DNA of 64,000 nt from Streptomyces sp. NBC_00490. Lineage in GTDB: Bacteria; Actinomycetota; Actinomycetes; Streptomycetales; Streptomycetaceae. Shown in pieces: positions 46,031-54,532 of the stretch (the stretch's first letter is position 1; the number at the start of each line of letters is the position of its first letter). The stretch lies in assembly GCF_036013645.1 (NCBI RefSeq), contig NZ_CP107869.1:7750001-7814000 (forward strand), given 5' to 3'. The notes under the pieces were generated by a model that was given only the letters and a program-made list of their open reading frames with translations, had not been told where the DNA came from and did not search any database. Position numbers and translations under genes: made by a program.

Positions 46031-46120
46031 CTTCGTCCATCATGCGGACACCCTGGTCCCGAAGAGTGAGACGAGGGTGGTCTCGATCACATACCGCGCG
46101 CGGAGTCTTGTCCGCGCAGG

Positions 46121-46693
46121 TCAGACCGGGTAGGCGCCCGGCCAGGGCCCCGGAGCGGCCACGTCGGGCTCCTCCTCGACCTTGGTGTCGAAGAGCTTGA
46201 AGCCCCGGCGCAGGTAGTTGTCCATGGCGTGCTCGCCGTCCAGGCTGCACGTATGCAGCCAGACCCGCTTCGTCGGCGCCAGCCCCGGCCAGCGGTCCGC
46301 GAGGTCCCAGGCGCGGGCGGCGCCGTACGACAGCAGGTGGCCGCCGATCCGGCGGCCCCGGAACGCCGGGATCAGCCCGAAGTAGACGATCTCCACGACC
46401 CCGTCGTCCTGCGGCTCCAGCTCCACGTACCCCGCGGGCGTGCCCCGGTCGTACGCCACCCATGTCTCCACGCCGGGCCGGCCCAGGTGCTCCTCCCACT
46501 GCCGGTACGTCCAGCCGAGCCGGTCGATCCAGCGGATGTCGCCGCCGACGGAGGCGTACAGGAAGCGGCTGAACTCGGGGGAGGGGACCTCGGAGCGCAC
46601 GATCCTGACGTCACCGTCCGGCCCGGCGGCCGGGAGGACGTCGGTCGGGTCGGTCTGTTCCAGGGACCAGGTGGTCACGGGGATGTTGGCCAT
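46121..46693 (-). CDS. GNAT family N-acetyltransferase
   Basis: The protein has 190 residues from ATG 46693. The acetyl-CoA site is VEIVYFGLIPAFRGRRIGGHLL, with the R/Q-x-x-G-x-G/A pattern as RGRRIGG. The domain ends in LHTCSLDGEHAMDNYLRRGFKLF. The substrate is unknown. It lies upstream of the sulfur-operon leader on the same strand. The 127 bp between them contain the palindromes, so it is probably a separate unit. Confidence 0.9.
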   Translation of the reverse strand: MANIPVTTWSLEQTDPTDVLPAAGPDGDVRIVRSEVPSPEFSRFLYASVGGDIRWIDRLGWTYRQWEEHLGRPGVETWVAYDRGTPAGYVELEPQDDGVVEIVYFGLIPAFRGRRIGGHLLSYGAARAWDLADRWPGLAPTKRVWLHTCSLDGEHAMDNYLRRGFKLFDTKVEEEPDVAAPGPWPGAYPV

Positions 46694-46768
46694 GTCTGCC
46701 AGGGAACCATCCGGCCCGATCATCTGTCGAACGGCTCCGTGATCCGCCCGGCGGGCCGTGGTCCTGCC

Positions 46769-48034
46769 CTAACCCAGCGCTCGGTCGACCGAGGCCAGCG
46801 GCATGGCGAACAGCATCCGGCCCGACTGGGACCAGACCTCACCGGTCGCCTCCCAGTAGGAGAGGGACTCCGACTCGGTGCTCCAGCACTGGCGGGTCTC
46901 GTCGGTGCCGCACCGGGTGGCCCGCGCGCCGGTCGCGCTCTGCCGCCACAGCGTCCCGTGGCCGCCGTCCGCGTCCGCGGCACGGCCCAGGTACCAGTTC
47001 GAGCCGTACGACAGCACGGCGCCGACACCGGCCGCCTTCGTCTCGTACGCCTCGTCGACCCGGGTGTACCCGGCGGGGTCGGTGGTCAGGAGGCCGGCAC
47101 GGTCGGAGGCGGCGCTGAAGTCGTAGCGCCACAGCCGGACGTCCCGGTCGTCGTCCTTGGAGACCCACTCGCTCGCGACCAGGCTGTCGGGGGAGGTGCT
47201 GCGGTCCAGGGAGAGATAGCCGGGCTGCGCGGCGGCCTTCCCGCCGGCCAGGCTGTAGGTGCCGACCGCGGGCAGGACCCAGCGGCTGCCGTGTGCCGCC
47301 CAGCCGCCGTCCACGCGGCCGACGGCGGGGCTGTCCACCGTGGTGCGCTGGACGCGGTCCATGTCGTACACGTACAGCCCCTCGGCGGCGGTCACCAGCA
47401 GTTTGTCCTGGTACCAGACCATGCCGGAGACCCGCGAGTCGAGGGCGCGGTAGTCGCGGCCGCCGTCGACCGGGACCGTGAGCAGGACCCAGGAGTAGGT
47501 GGGCCGCTCCAGGTCGTTGGCGTCGATGAACGCCACCCGGGCCAGATCATGGGCGCCATGCGACCAGGCGGAGAGGATCACCCGGTTCTGACCCCACAGG
47601 CCGTCGTCGTCCGCGTCGCCCGACGTGGTGACCGCGCCGGCCCGCCAGGAACGGGTGTCGGCGGCGTCCCAGCAGTACGCGCGGGTGGCGGCCGGCTCGA
47701 CGGGCAGCGCCTCGCGCTCGGTGGGAGCGCAGTCGGCGGCGGTGCGCAGCGTGTGGTCGGCGCTGTCGAGGACCGCGCCGACGCCGGTCGGTGTGCCCAT
47801 CGAGGAGGAGAGCCGGTCGAGGCTGCGCTGCGGCTCCAGGTGCTCCCGCAGCCGCAGGACGTCCGTCTCGGCGGACGTGGCGAGCGGCTTCAGCGCCCCG
47901 GGATCGTCGGCGACCGTGGCCTGTGAGGCACTGATCATCGTGGCGGCGGCGGTGAGGGCGAGGGCGGTCCCGGCCAGGAAGGCGCGTGCCGCTCTGCCCC
48001 GCTTCTGCCTGCGGTGTCTGCCGCGCTGCATCAT
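46769..48034 (-). CDS. Secreted protein of unknown function
   Basis: The protein has 421 residues from ATG 48034, preceded by GGGAGG. The N-terminus is very basic (MMQRGRHRRQKRGRAAR), followed by a hydrophobic signal (FLAGTALALTAAATMISA) with cleavage probably near SASQA. The mature part contains repeated Trp/Tyr/Asp segments such as WYQDKLLVTAAEGLYVYDM, GSRWVLPAVGTYSLA and GSNWYLGRA, which suggests a beta-propeller-like repeat structure. Two pairs of Cys residues may form disulfides. I recognise no enzyme motif. Confidence 0.8.
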   Translation of the reverse strand: MMQRGRHRRQKRGRAARAFLAGTALALTAAATMISASQATVADDPGALKPLATSAETDVLRLREHLEPQRSLDRLSSSMGTPTGVGAVLDSADHTLRTAADCAPTEREALPVEPAATRAYCWDAADTRSWRAGAVTTSGDADDDGLWGQNRVILSAWSHGAHDLARVAFIDANDLERPTYSWVLLTVPVDGGRDYRALDSRVSGMVWYQDKLLVTAAEGLYVYDMDRVQRTTVDSPAVGRVDGGWAAHGSRWVLPAVGTYSLAGGKAAAQPGYLSLDRSTSPDSLVASEWVSKDDDRDVRLWRYDFSAASDRAGLLTTDPAGYTRVDEAYETKAAGVGAVLSYGSNWYLGRAADADGGHGTLWRQSATGARATRCGTDETRQCWSTESESLSYWEATGEVWSQSGRMLFAMPLASVDRALG

Positions 48035-48186
48035 GTCGTCCTCCCGAGGCGAGCCAACTGCGCCTGGTGATCCGTACGTTGACGGAGGAGCAGGTGGGGT
48101 GGCCCGTACAGGGATGCTACGGCAGTCAGACCCTGCCGGGGACGAAGACCCTGCAAATATGCGAAAGATGCCGCCTGTTGGGTGCT

Positions 48187-49476
48187 TCAGGGCAGGTGTG
48201 CGGACAACCGCTTGCCGGTCACCGCGGGTGCCGTGGAGTGCGGCAGCAGGTCGTGCGGGTCCGCGGGGCGGAGAACCTCGACCTCCGCACCTTCGCAGAA
48301 ACGATACGGCCGGTGTTCCAGAAGTCCCCCGAGATATCGGCGGATCCGGGACATCTCCGCACGCACCGTCACCCTGCGCTCCGGGTCGCCGAACATGTCC
48401 TCGGCCAGGCCCGCCGCGCTGCGACCGCCCCGGTGCACGGCCAGCAGATACAGCAACTCGGCGTGCCGAGGACTCAGTTCGTGGCTCCACGACCCGGCGA
48501 TCCCGGACACCGTCACCGACCAGCGGCGCGGCTGCGACAGATCCAGGACGATACGGGCGGTGCCCGCCGGTACCGGCTCCGCCGCCGCCCGCACCAGCCA
48601 GCCCCCCGCGAGGGGCTCCACCGAGCACAGGCCCAGCGTCGGCAGCCACCGCCGGCCCGCCGTCAGCGACCTGGGCAGCCCGATCCGGTTCTGGTACGGC
48701 ATCCCGGTCACCGCGGCCGTCCAGCCGTCCCCGTCCACCACCAGGGCCCGGCCGCCGAGCCGCGCCAGCACCGGCGCCCCCACCGCGCGCAGCTGCTCGA
48801 GGGAGGCCTGGTGCAGCTCCCGCAGCCGGGCCTCGGCGAGCTTGGCGACCGAGTCGACCCAGGCGAGGGTCGCCGGATGCATCGTGTCCAGCGGGCCGCT
48901 CACGTCCACCACACCGATCAGCCGGCCGTCCCGCGGGTCCGTGATCGGCGCCCCGGTGCAGGTCCAGGAGGTCTGCGAACGCACGAAGTGCTCGGAGGCG
49001 AAGACCTGCACCGGCCGGCGGGCCACCACCGGGGTGCCGATGCCGTTGGTGCCGATGACGCTCTCCCGCCAGTCCGCGCCGAGTTCGAAGCCGGTCCCGT
49101 CGGCCTTGCGCAGCACCGGGGAACTGCCCTCCCGCCACAGCACCCGGCCGTCCTCGTCGGCGACGACCATGATGTGGTGGGCGGCGTCCGCGACCGACAC
49201 CAGCCCCTGCCGCAGCACCGGCAGGACGTGCCGCAGCGCCGAGGTCTCGCGCCGCCGCTGCACCTCCTCCCGGGACAGCAGCCCGGTCCGGAAGTCATGG
49301 TCGGGGTCGACCCCGCCGCGCAGCATCCGCCCCCAGGACTGCTCGATCACCGGACGGGGTGCGACCGGGGCCCGCTGCCCGGAGAGCGTGGCGGAGCGCA
49401 CGTCGCTGAGCACCCGTGCCGCGCGCGCCGCGTCCACGGCGGCGAGCTGGGTGACGTCCGTCGGCGGGTGCGCCAC
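48187..49476 (-). CDS. GAF-domain transcriptional regulator
   Basis: The protein has 429 residues from GTG 49476, with GGGAGG upstream. The N-terminus VIEQSWGRMLRGGVDPD is that of the GAF regulators related to AcoR. A GAF domain (about 105-225) contains GADWRESVIGTNGIGTPV and RPVQVFASEHFV. There is no AAA+ or sigma54-interaction domain. The C-terminus (about 330-400) has a winged-helix-like segment SPRHAELLYLLAVHRGGRS. Members often govern alcohol or aldehyde metabolism. A TGCAA palindrome lies 165 bp upstream. It lies upstream of the secreted-protein gene, with the tandem repeats behind it. Confidence 0.85.
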   Translation of the reverse strand: MAHPPTDVTQLAAVDAARAARVLSDVRSATLSGQRAPVAPRPVIEQSWGRMLRGGVDPDHDFRTGLLSREEVQRRRETSALRHVLPVLRQGLVSVADAAHHIMVVADEDGRVLWREGSSPVLRKADGTGFELGADWRESVIGTNGIGTPVVARRPVQVFASEHFVRSQTSWTCTGAPITDPRDGRLIGVVDVSGPLDTMHPATLAWVDSVAKLAEARLRELHQASLEQLRAVGAPVLARLGGRALVVDGDGWTAAVTGMPYQNRIGLPRSLTAGRRWLPTLGLCSVEPLAGGWLVRAAAEPVPAGTARIVLDLSQPRRWSVTVSGIAGSWSHELSPRHAELLYLLAVHRGGRSAAGLAEDMFGDPERRVTVRAEMSRIRRYLGGLLEHRPYRFCEGAEVEVLRPADPHDLLPHSTAPAVTGKRLSAHLP

Positions 49477-49640
49477 GGGATCCTCCCGGTTGAAGGGCTG
49501 ACGAGGGGCTGATGAAGGGCTGCGGACAACCGGTTCCTCGTCGCCTTTCGGCCACGTGGGCGAGGTCCGTCCTGACTGTCTGTCTCATAGTGCCGTTCGG
49601 CCCTCGCGGAGGGACACAGTCCGGCCACAGTCAGCAGCAA

Positions 49641-49658
49641 GTTGCAACCCCCTGCAAC
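49641..49658. promoter_or_regulatory. Palindrome upstream of GAF regulator gene
   Basis: GTTGCA-N6-TGCAAC is a perfect inverted repeat in a locally A/T-richer stretch upstream of the GTG at 49476. It may be the binding site of the GAF regulator itself. Confidence 0.4.
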
Positions 49659-49760
49659 CCTGGTGGACGGCCAGGCCTTGTTTGAAACTTGAGCGACGCC
49701 GTCCCGAGCGGCGTTCGCGGCCTCGAACGGGCCAAGGCGGGGGTGGTGCCGTGTCGGCGC

Positions 49761-50285
49761 AGCACCACCCCCTACCTCCGGCGGTTGCGCGGTTCGCGTC
49801 CTGGGGTGCCTGGTGATGTGCGTTGGCGTCTGCGGGCCGGTTGGTGGCTGGTCGCGCAGTTCCCCGCGCCCCTGGGTTGGTCGGGCGCGGTTCATGATGG
49901 AAGTCAGCGGCGGACTGTGGGGCAGGGTGCCGAGCACCACCGCCTACCTCCGGCGGTTGCGTGATTCGCGTCCTGGGGTGCCTGGTGATGTGCGTTGGCG
50001 TCTGCGGGCCGGTTGGTGGCTGGTCGCGCCGTTCCCCGCGCCCCTGGGGTGGTCGGGCGCGGTTCATGATGGAAGTCAGCGGCGGACTGTGGGGCAGGGT
50101 GCCGAGCACCACCGCCTACCTCCGGCGGTTGCGTGGTTCGCGTCCTGAGGTGCCTGGTGATGTGCGTTGGCGTCTGCGGGCCGGTTGGTGGCTGGTCGCG
50201 CAGTTCCCCGCGCCCCTGGGTTGGTCGGGCGCGCTCCACGATGGAAGCCGGCGCAGGGTGCCTGGTCGCGCGGTTCCCCGCGCCC
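49761..50285. repeat. 172-bp tandem repeat array built on a dispersed Streptomyces element
   Basis: The segment beginning at CCTACCTCCGGCGGTTGCG recurs at 49771, 49943 and 50115, exactly 172 bp apart. Copies 1 and 2 are complete, copy 3 runs to about 50235, and a fourth truncated core starts at 50265. Each unit contains the core GTCGCGCAGTTCCCCGCG (49851, 50023, 50195, 50265). Each also has a stretch nearly identical to the 3' coding end of the adjacent acyl-CoA dehydrogenase gene. Related cores occur at 36515-36545 (inverted) and as a relic near 57680. No real gene is seen inside the array. Confidence 0.88.
50268..50283. terminator. Hairpin after acyl-CoA dehydrogenase stop
   Basis: GCGCGG-TTCC-CCGCGC is a perfect 6-bp stem with a tetraloop. 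It starts 3 nt beyond the stop codon of the minus-strand gene and is the best-matched copy of the repeat core. Confidence 0.6.
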
Positions 50286-51917
50286 CTAGGTCGGTCGGGC
50301 GCGCTCCACGAGGGAAGCCAGCGGCAGACTGTGGGGCAGGGTGCCGAAGGCTGTGCCGCCGTCTCCGCCTAGGCGGGACGCGCAGAAGGCGTCGGCTACC
50401 TCCGGGGGTGCGAAACGGACCAGTAGGGAGCCCTGGAGGACGAGGGCGAGGCGTTCGGTGAGGCGTCGGGCTCGGGCCTCTACGCCCTCCAGGTCGGCCA
50501 GTTCCGTCAGGAGGTTCTTGATCGCGCCGTCCAGGCGGTGGTCGGCGCCGCGGGCCTTGCCGACCTCCTGGAGGTAGGCGTTGAGCGCCAGGGGCTCTCG
50601 TTGCAGGGCCCGCAGCACGTCCAGGGCCTGGATGTTGCCCGCGCCCTCCCAGATCGAGTTGAGCGGGGACTCGCGCACCAGCCGGGGCATGCCGGAGTCC
50701 TCGACGTAGCCGTTGCCGCCCAGGCACTCGGCGGCCTCCAGCGTCACCGGGGGGCAGCGCTTGGTCACCCAGTACTTGGCGGCCGGCACCGCGATCCGCA
50801 GGAAGGCCCGCTCCTGCTCGCCGCCGTCGTCGTAGGCCGCCGCGAGCCGCAGCGCGAGGGTGGTCGCCGCCTCGGACTCCAGGGCGAGATCGGCCAGCAC
50901 GTTGCGCATCAGGGGCTTGTCGACGAGCTTGCCGCCGAAGGCCTCGCGGTAGGTGCAGTGGTGGACGGCCTGGGTGACGGCCTGCCGCATCAGACCCGCC
51001 GAACCGAGCACGCAGTCGAGCCGGGTCGCCGCGACCATCTCGATGATGGTCCGCACCCCCCGGTCCTCCTCGCCGACCCTGCGTGCCCAGGTGCCGTCGA
51101 ACTCGACCTCGGCGGAGGCGTTGGAGCGGTTGCCGAGCTTGTCCTTGAGGCGCTGGATACGGAACGGGTTGCGGGTGCCGTCGTCCAGGACGCGCGGGAC
51201 GAGGAAGCAGGTGAGGCCCTCGGGGGCCTGGGCGAGGACGAGGAACCCGTCCGACATGGGGGCCGAGCAGAACCACTTGTGGCCGGTCAGCTCGTAGGTG
51301 CCGTCCTCGGCCAGCGGGGTGGCCCGGGTGGTGCCCGCCCGTACGTCGCTGCCGCCCTGCTTCTCCGTCATCCCCATGCCGAACAGGGCGCCCGCCTTCT
51401 GGTGCGCGGGCCGCAGCTCACGGTCGTAGACCATCGAGGTCAGCCGGGGCTCCCACTCCTCGGCGAGGGCGGGGTCCGTGCGGAGGGCGGGGACGGCGGC
51501 GTGGGTCATCGACAGGGGGCAGAGGTTGCCGGCGTCGACCTGGGTCCAGATCAGGAACGCGGCGGCTCGGCGGACGTGGCCGGCGGGGCGGGTCCAGGCG
51601 GCGGTGAGACCGGCGGAGACGCCCTTGCCGAGGAGGCGGTGCCAGGCCGGGTGGAAATCGACCTCGTCGACGCGGTGGCCGTAGCGGTCGTGGGTCCTCA
51701 GACGGGGCGGGTTCTCGTTGGCCTGTGCGCCCCATTCCTGGACCTGGGCGGAACCGGAGGTCTTGCCGAAGGCGACCAGTTCGCTTCGGACGTCGTCCAG
51801 GTGTAGGGGGTCCACATGCCGTTCCACCGCCGCCACCAGGGCTTTGTCGGCTGTGTAGACGTCGTGGCCGATCAGGGGCGGGGGCTGGTTGGTCACCGTG
51901 TGCGTGCTGCCTGCCAT
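50286..51917 (-). CDS. AidB-like acyl-CoA dehydrogenase
   Basis: The protein has 543 residues, the size of AidB. It contains GMGMTEKQGGSDVRA, ELTGHKWFCSAPMSDGFLVLA and the C-terminal helices with LEAAECLGGNGYVEDSGMPRLVRESPLNSIWEG. All are highly typical of the isovaleryl-CoA-dehydrogenase-like AidB branch linked to alkylation response. The final 20 residues (GTLPHSLPLASLVERARPT) are encoded by sequence belonging to the adjacent tandem repeat, so the natural C-terminus may have been altered. The start is fixed by TAGGTT 7 nt upstream. FAD and substrate binding look intact. Confidence 0.92.
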   Translation of the reverse strand: MAGSTHTVTNQPPPLIGHDVYTADKALVAAVERHVDPLHLDDVRSELVAFGKTSGSAQVQEWGAQANENPPRLRTHDRYGHRVDEVDFHPAWHRLLGKGVSAGLTAAWTRPAGHVRRAAAFLIWTQVDAGNLCPLSMTHAAVPALRTDPALAEEWEPRLTSMVYDRELRPAHQKAGALFGMGMTEKQGGSDVRAGTTRATPLAEDGTYELTGHKWFCSAPMSDGFLVLAQAPEGLTCFLVPRVLDDGTRNPFRIQRLKDKLGNRSNASAEVEFDGTWARRVGEEDRGVRTIIEMVAATRLDCVLGSAGLMRQAVTQAVHHCTYREAFGGKLVDKPLMRNVLADLALESEAATTLALRLAAAYDDGGEQERAFLRIAVPAAKYWVTKRCPPVTLEAAECLGGNGYVEDSGMPRLVRESPLNSIWEGAGNIQALDVLRALQREPLALNAYLQEVGKARGADHRLDGAIKNLLTELADLEGVEARARRLTERLALVLQGSLLVRFAPPEVADAFCASRLGGDGGTAFGTLPHSLPLASLVERARPT

Positions 51918-51924
51918 GGGGGGG

Positions 51925-51930
51925 AACCTA
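51925..51930 (-). promoter_or_regulatory. -10 element (TAGGTT), probably leaderless mRNA
   Basis: On the minus strand TAGGTT ends 7 nt (all C) before ATG 51917, and no Shine-Dalgarno is present. Confidence 0.5.
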
Positions 51931-52050
51931 CCCGCCGCGGGCGCGTGAAGTCGTTCGGCGGGTGCGGGTCCGTCGTGGCCTCCTCGCGCTCACGCGGCGG
52001 CCGGACCGGGCGTCGCCCTCGGTGACCTAGCCGATGCCGCCGGCGCCGAC

Positions 52051-54111
52051 TCAGGCGGTCCGGTCGAGCAGGCCCGCGAGGTCCGCGAGGACCGGATGGC
52101 GGACGACGTCCTTGAGGGTGATCGCCCGGTCCAGGGCGGTCGCCAGCTTCACGGCGGTCAGCGAGGTGCCGCCGCGGTCGAAGAAGTGGTCGTGACGGCC
52201 GATCCCGTCGGCCGGGATCCCGAGCACCTCGGCCCAGGCGGCGGCGAGCCGCAGTTCGACCGGCGTACGGGGCCCGTCCGTGCGTGTGTCGAGGTCCTCG
52301 GCGAGCGCGGTCAGCGTGCGCCGGTCGGTCTTGCCGTTGGCGGTCAACGGCAGCCGCCGGTGCCAGTGCACGACCGACGGGATCATGTGCGCGGGCAGCG
52401 AGCCGGCCAGCTTCTCGCGTACGACATCCGCGTCGACCGGCGCCGCCCCGGTGCAGAACGCGACCAGTCGCGTCCCCCGTACGACGACCACCGCCGCGTC
52501 AAGGACGCCGGGCACCCGCAACAGCGCGCTCTCGATCTCGCCGATCTCGACACGGAAGCCGCGGATCCTCACCCGGGTGTCCCGGCGGCCGAGGAACTCC
52601 AGCCTCCCGTCGGGCAGCCGGCGCCCGTGGTCACCGCTGCGGTACAGCCGCTCGCCGGGCCGGAACGGGTCCTCGGTGAACGCCGCCTCCGTGCGCTCGG
52701 GATCGTCGACGTATCCGCGGCCCACGCACACCCCGGAGAAGACGATCTCGCCGGGCGCGCCCAGCGGCACGGGCAGCAACCGCTCGTCGACGATGTAGAT
52801 CCGCACGTTGGCGATGGGCCGCCCCAGAGGGACCCGCGCCCCGTCAGGCACCCGGTCCATGACCTCGTGGTGGGTGTCGCCCGAAGTCTCCGTCAGACCG
52901 TACGCGTTGACCAACGGGATCCCGGTGCGGGCCGCGAACCAGCGCTCCACCAGCTCCTTCCTCACCGCCTCCCCGGTCACCGACACCCGGCGCAGATGGG
53001 GCAGTTCACGTGGCCGGCGCTCCAACTCGGCCAGCACCGCCTCCAGATACGGGGGCACCACCTGGAGCACGTTGACCCGGCCGCGCTCGATGGTGTCCAG
53101 GAACCGCGGCACGTCCTGGATCGTGTCCTGCCCGATCAGCAGCGTCCGCCCGCCCACCAGCAGCGCGGCCAGCAGCTGCCACAGGGAGACGCCGAGGCAC
53201 TGCGGCGCGGTCTGCGCGACCACCTGCCCGGGGCCGATGTCCAGGTCCTCCAGCTTGGCGAGGACGTGGTTGACGAAACCGGCGTGCTCGCACATCGCGC
53301 CTTTGGGCTCGCCCGTGGAGCCCGACGTGAAGCAGATGTACGCCAGTCGGTCCGCCGCGACGGGGACACCGAGGTCGGTCCCGGCGTGGTCCTCCTCGTA
53401 GGCGGCCGCCACGGAGTCCTTGGTGAGGACGAGGTCGTAGTCGGCGCGGGTGAGGATCGCCCTGACGCGTCCGGCCGGGAGGTGCGGCTCGATCGGCAGA
53501 TACACACCGCCCGCCTTGAGGACGCCCAGGACGGCGGCCAGCCAGTCGAGGTTGCGTTCCATGATGACGCCGACGACACCCTCGGGCCGCAGTCCGTGCT
53601 CCAGCAGGGCCCGGCCGATGCGGTTCGCCCGGGAGTTGAGTTCGCCGTACGTCCACTGCCTGTCCCCTTCCACGGCGGCCACGGTGCCGGGGTGGGCCGC
53701 CGCCCGCTCCTCGAACAGTTCGTGGACCCGCCGGTCGGGCAGCGGGCGGCGCGGACCGGCGAGCTCCTCCAGCTGGAAGCGGAGTTCGGCCTCGGACAGC
53801 AGGCTGCGCCGTACCGGGGTGGTGAGGGCGCTCAGGTGGTAGCCGGTGATCCGGGCGGCGGCCTCGCGGTCCAGGACGTCGGTGCGGTAGCGCAGACGCA
53901 GCGTGCGGCCGGTGAGGGTGACGTGGAGGACGGTGTCGTCGCGGTCCGCGGAGAAGGTGGCGAGCACCCTGTCGTGTGCGGCCCGGACGGCCTGTGCGTC
54001 GACCGGCAGGCCGTCCGGCAGCCTGACCTCGTACACCGCGGTGCCGGGCCTCGGGTCGAGGGTCCATTGCGGGATCGTGTTCATGGCCGTACCCGCATCG
54101 ACGTTCGGCAC
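52051..54111 (-). CDS. Stand-alone NRPS adenylation-carrier protein with atypical binding pocket
   Basis: The protein has 686 residues. GTG 54111 has AGGAG 6 nt upstream; ATG 54084 is an alternative. A short N-terminal region (about 1-110) resembles a condensation-domain remnant. The adenylation domain (about 120-595) has ICFTSGSTGEPKGAM (A3), NAYGLTETSGD (A5), YRSGDHGRRLPDG (A7), RGFRVEIGEIES (A8) and the Lys in TANGKTDRR (A10). The carrier domain (about 605-686) has DHFFDRGGTSLTAVKL with the phosphopantetheine Ser. In the segment CLGVSLWQLLAALLVGG, Gly replaces the Asp that normally holds the alpha-amino group. No condensation, thioesterase or tailoring genes adjoin. Confidence 0.9.
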   Translation of the reverse strand: MPNVDAGTAMNTIPQWTLDPRPGTAVYEVRLPDGLPVDAQAVRAAHDRVLATFSADRDDTVLHVTLTGRTLRLRYRTDVLDREAAARITGYHLSALTTPVRRSLLSEAELRFQLEELAGPRRPLPDRRVHELFEERAAAHPGTVAAVEGDRQWTYGELNSRANRIGRALLEHGLRPEGVVGVIMERNLDWLAAVLGVLKAGGVYLPIEPHLPAGRVRAILTRADYDLVLTKDSVAAAYEEDHAGTDLGVPVAADRLAYICFTSGSTGEPKGAMCEHAGFVNHVLAKLEDLDIGPGQVVAQTAPQCLGVSLWQLLAALLVGGRTLLIGQDTIQDVPRFLDTIERGRVNVLQVVPPYLEAVLAELERRPRELPHLRRVSVTGEAVRKELVERWFAARTGIPLVNAYGLTETSGDTHHEVMDRVPDGARVPLGRPIANVRIYIVDERLLPVPLGAPGEIVFSGVCVGRGYVDDPERTEAAFTEDPFRPGERLYRSGDHGRRLPDGRLEFLGRRDTRVRIRGFRVEIGEIESALLRVPGVLDAAVVVVRGTRLVAFCTGAAPVDADVVREKLAGSLPAHMIPSVVHWHRRLPLTANGKTDRRTLTALAEDLDTRTDGPRTPVELRLAAAWAEVLGIPADGIGRHDHFFDRGGTSLTAVKLATALDRAITLKDVVRHPVLADLAGLLDRTA

Positions 54112-54349
54112 AGAGGGCTCCTCGGTGATGGGTGCAGTTCCCCGGGGGAGTGAGAAATGCGGTGCGACGCGTTCTGAAGGTGAGGGGAGTGGCCGCGGAA
54201 AAGGGCGTGTCACAGGCGACGCGGCTGAAAAAGGTCATGGTCAGTGACCTGTGAATTCCCCCGTGTCGTGTGCGCCCGAGTGATCCTCGGCAGACGCAAC
54301 GAATGCAGTCAGGATTGTTTCGACTGATTCATGAACACTTCAAGACATT

Positions 54350-54416
54350 TTCGGTCATTGACCTGTTTCTGAACCCCGGGAATTTCCGGACCGGGGTGTT
54401 CACATAAGTGACCGAA
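54350..54416. promoter_or_regulatory. Nested inverted repeats in AT-rich region upstream of NRPS gene
   Basis: The 421 bp between the NRPS and YihY genes are markedly A/T-richer from about 54240 to 54460. TTCGGTCA (54350-54357) pairs with TGACCGAA (54409-54416). Inside them ACCCCGG-N11-CCGGGGT (54373-54397) forms another perfect repeat. No ORF or regulator is seen. They look like operators for a regulator encoded elsewhere. Confidence 0.45.
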
Positions 54417-54520
54417 CATTCACGCCAACGCGGACATGACAGGAAAATGGTTCGAATCGCCTACCTGCCCGCACACGCCCGGCGCCCACCCGGGGGATGA
54501 GTGCAGCCTCCCGCGACGGA

Positions 54521-54526
54521 TACCTT
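54521..54526 (+). promoter_or_regulatory. -10 element (TACCTT), probably leaderless mRNA
   Basis: TACCTT ends 6 nt before GTG 54533 of the YihY gene. No ribosome-binding site is present. Confidence 0.5.
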
Positions 54527-54532
54527 TAGGGC

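Noticed and set aside
49761..50285. CRISPR-like regularly spaced repeats
   Set aside because: The units are 172 bp tandem copies without variable spacers, and no cas genes are present.
54449..54458. GGTTCGAATC, resembling a tRNA T-arm and possible attachment site
   Set aside because: The flanks do not pair as a T-stem, no acceptor or anticodon arm is present, and no integrase gene is nearby.
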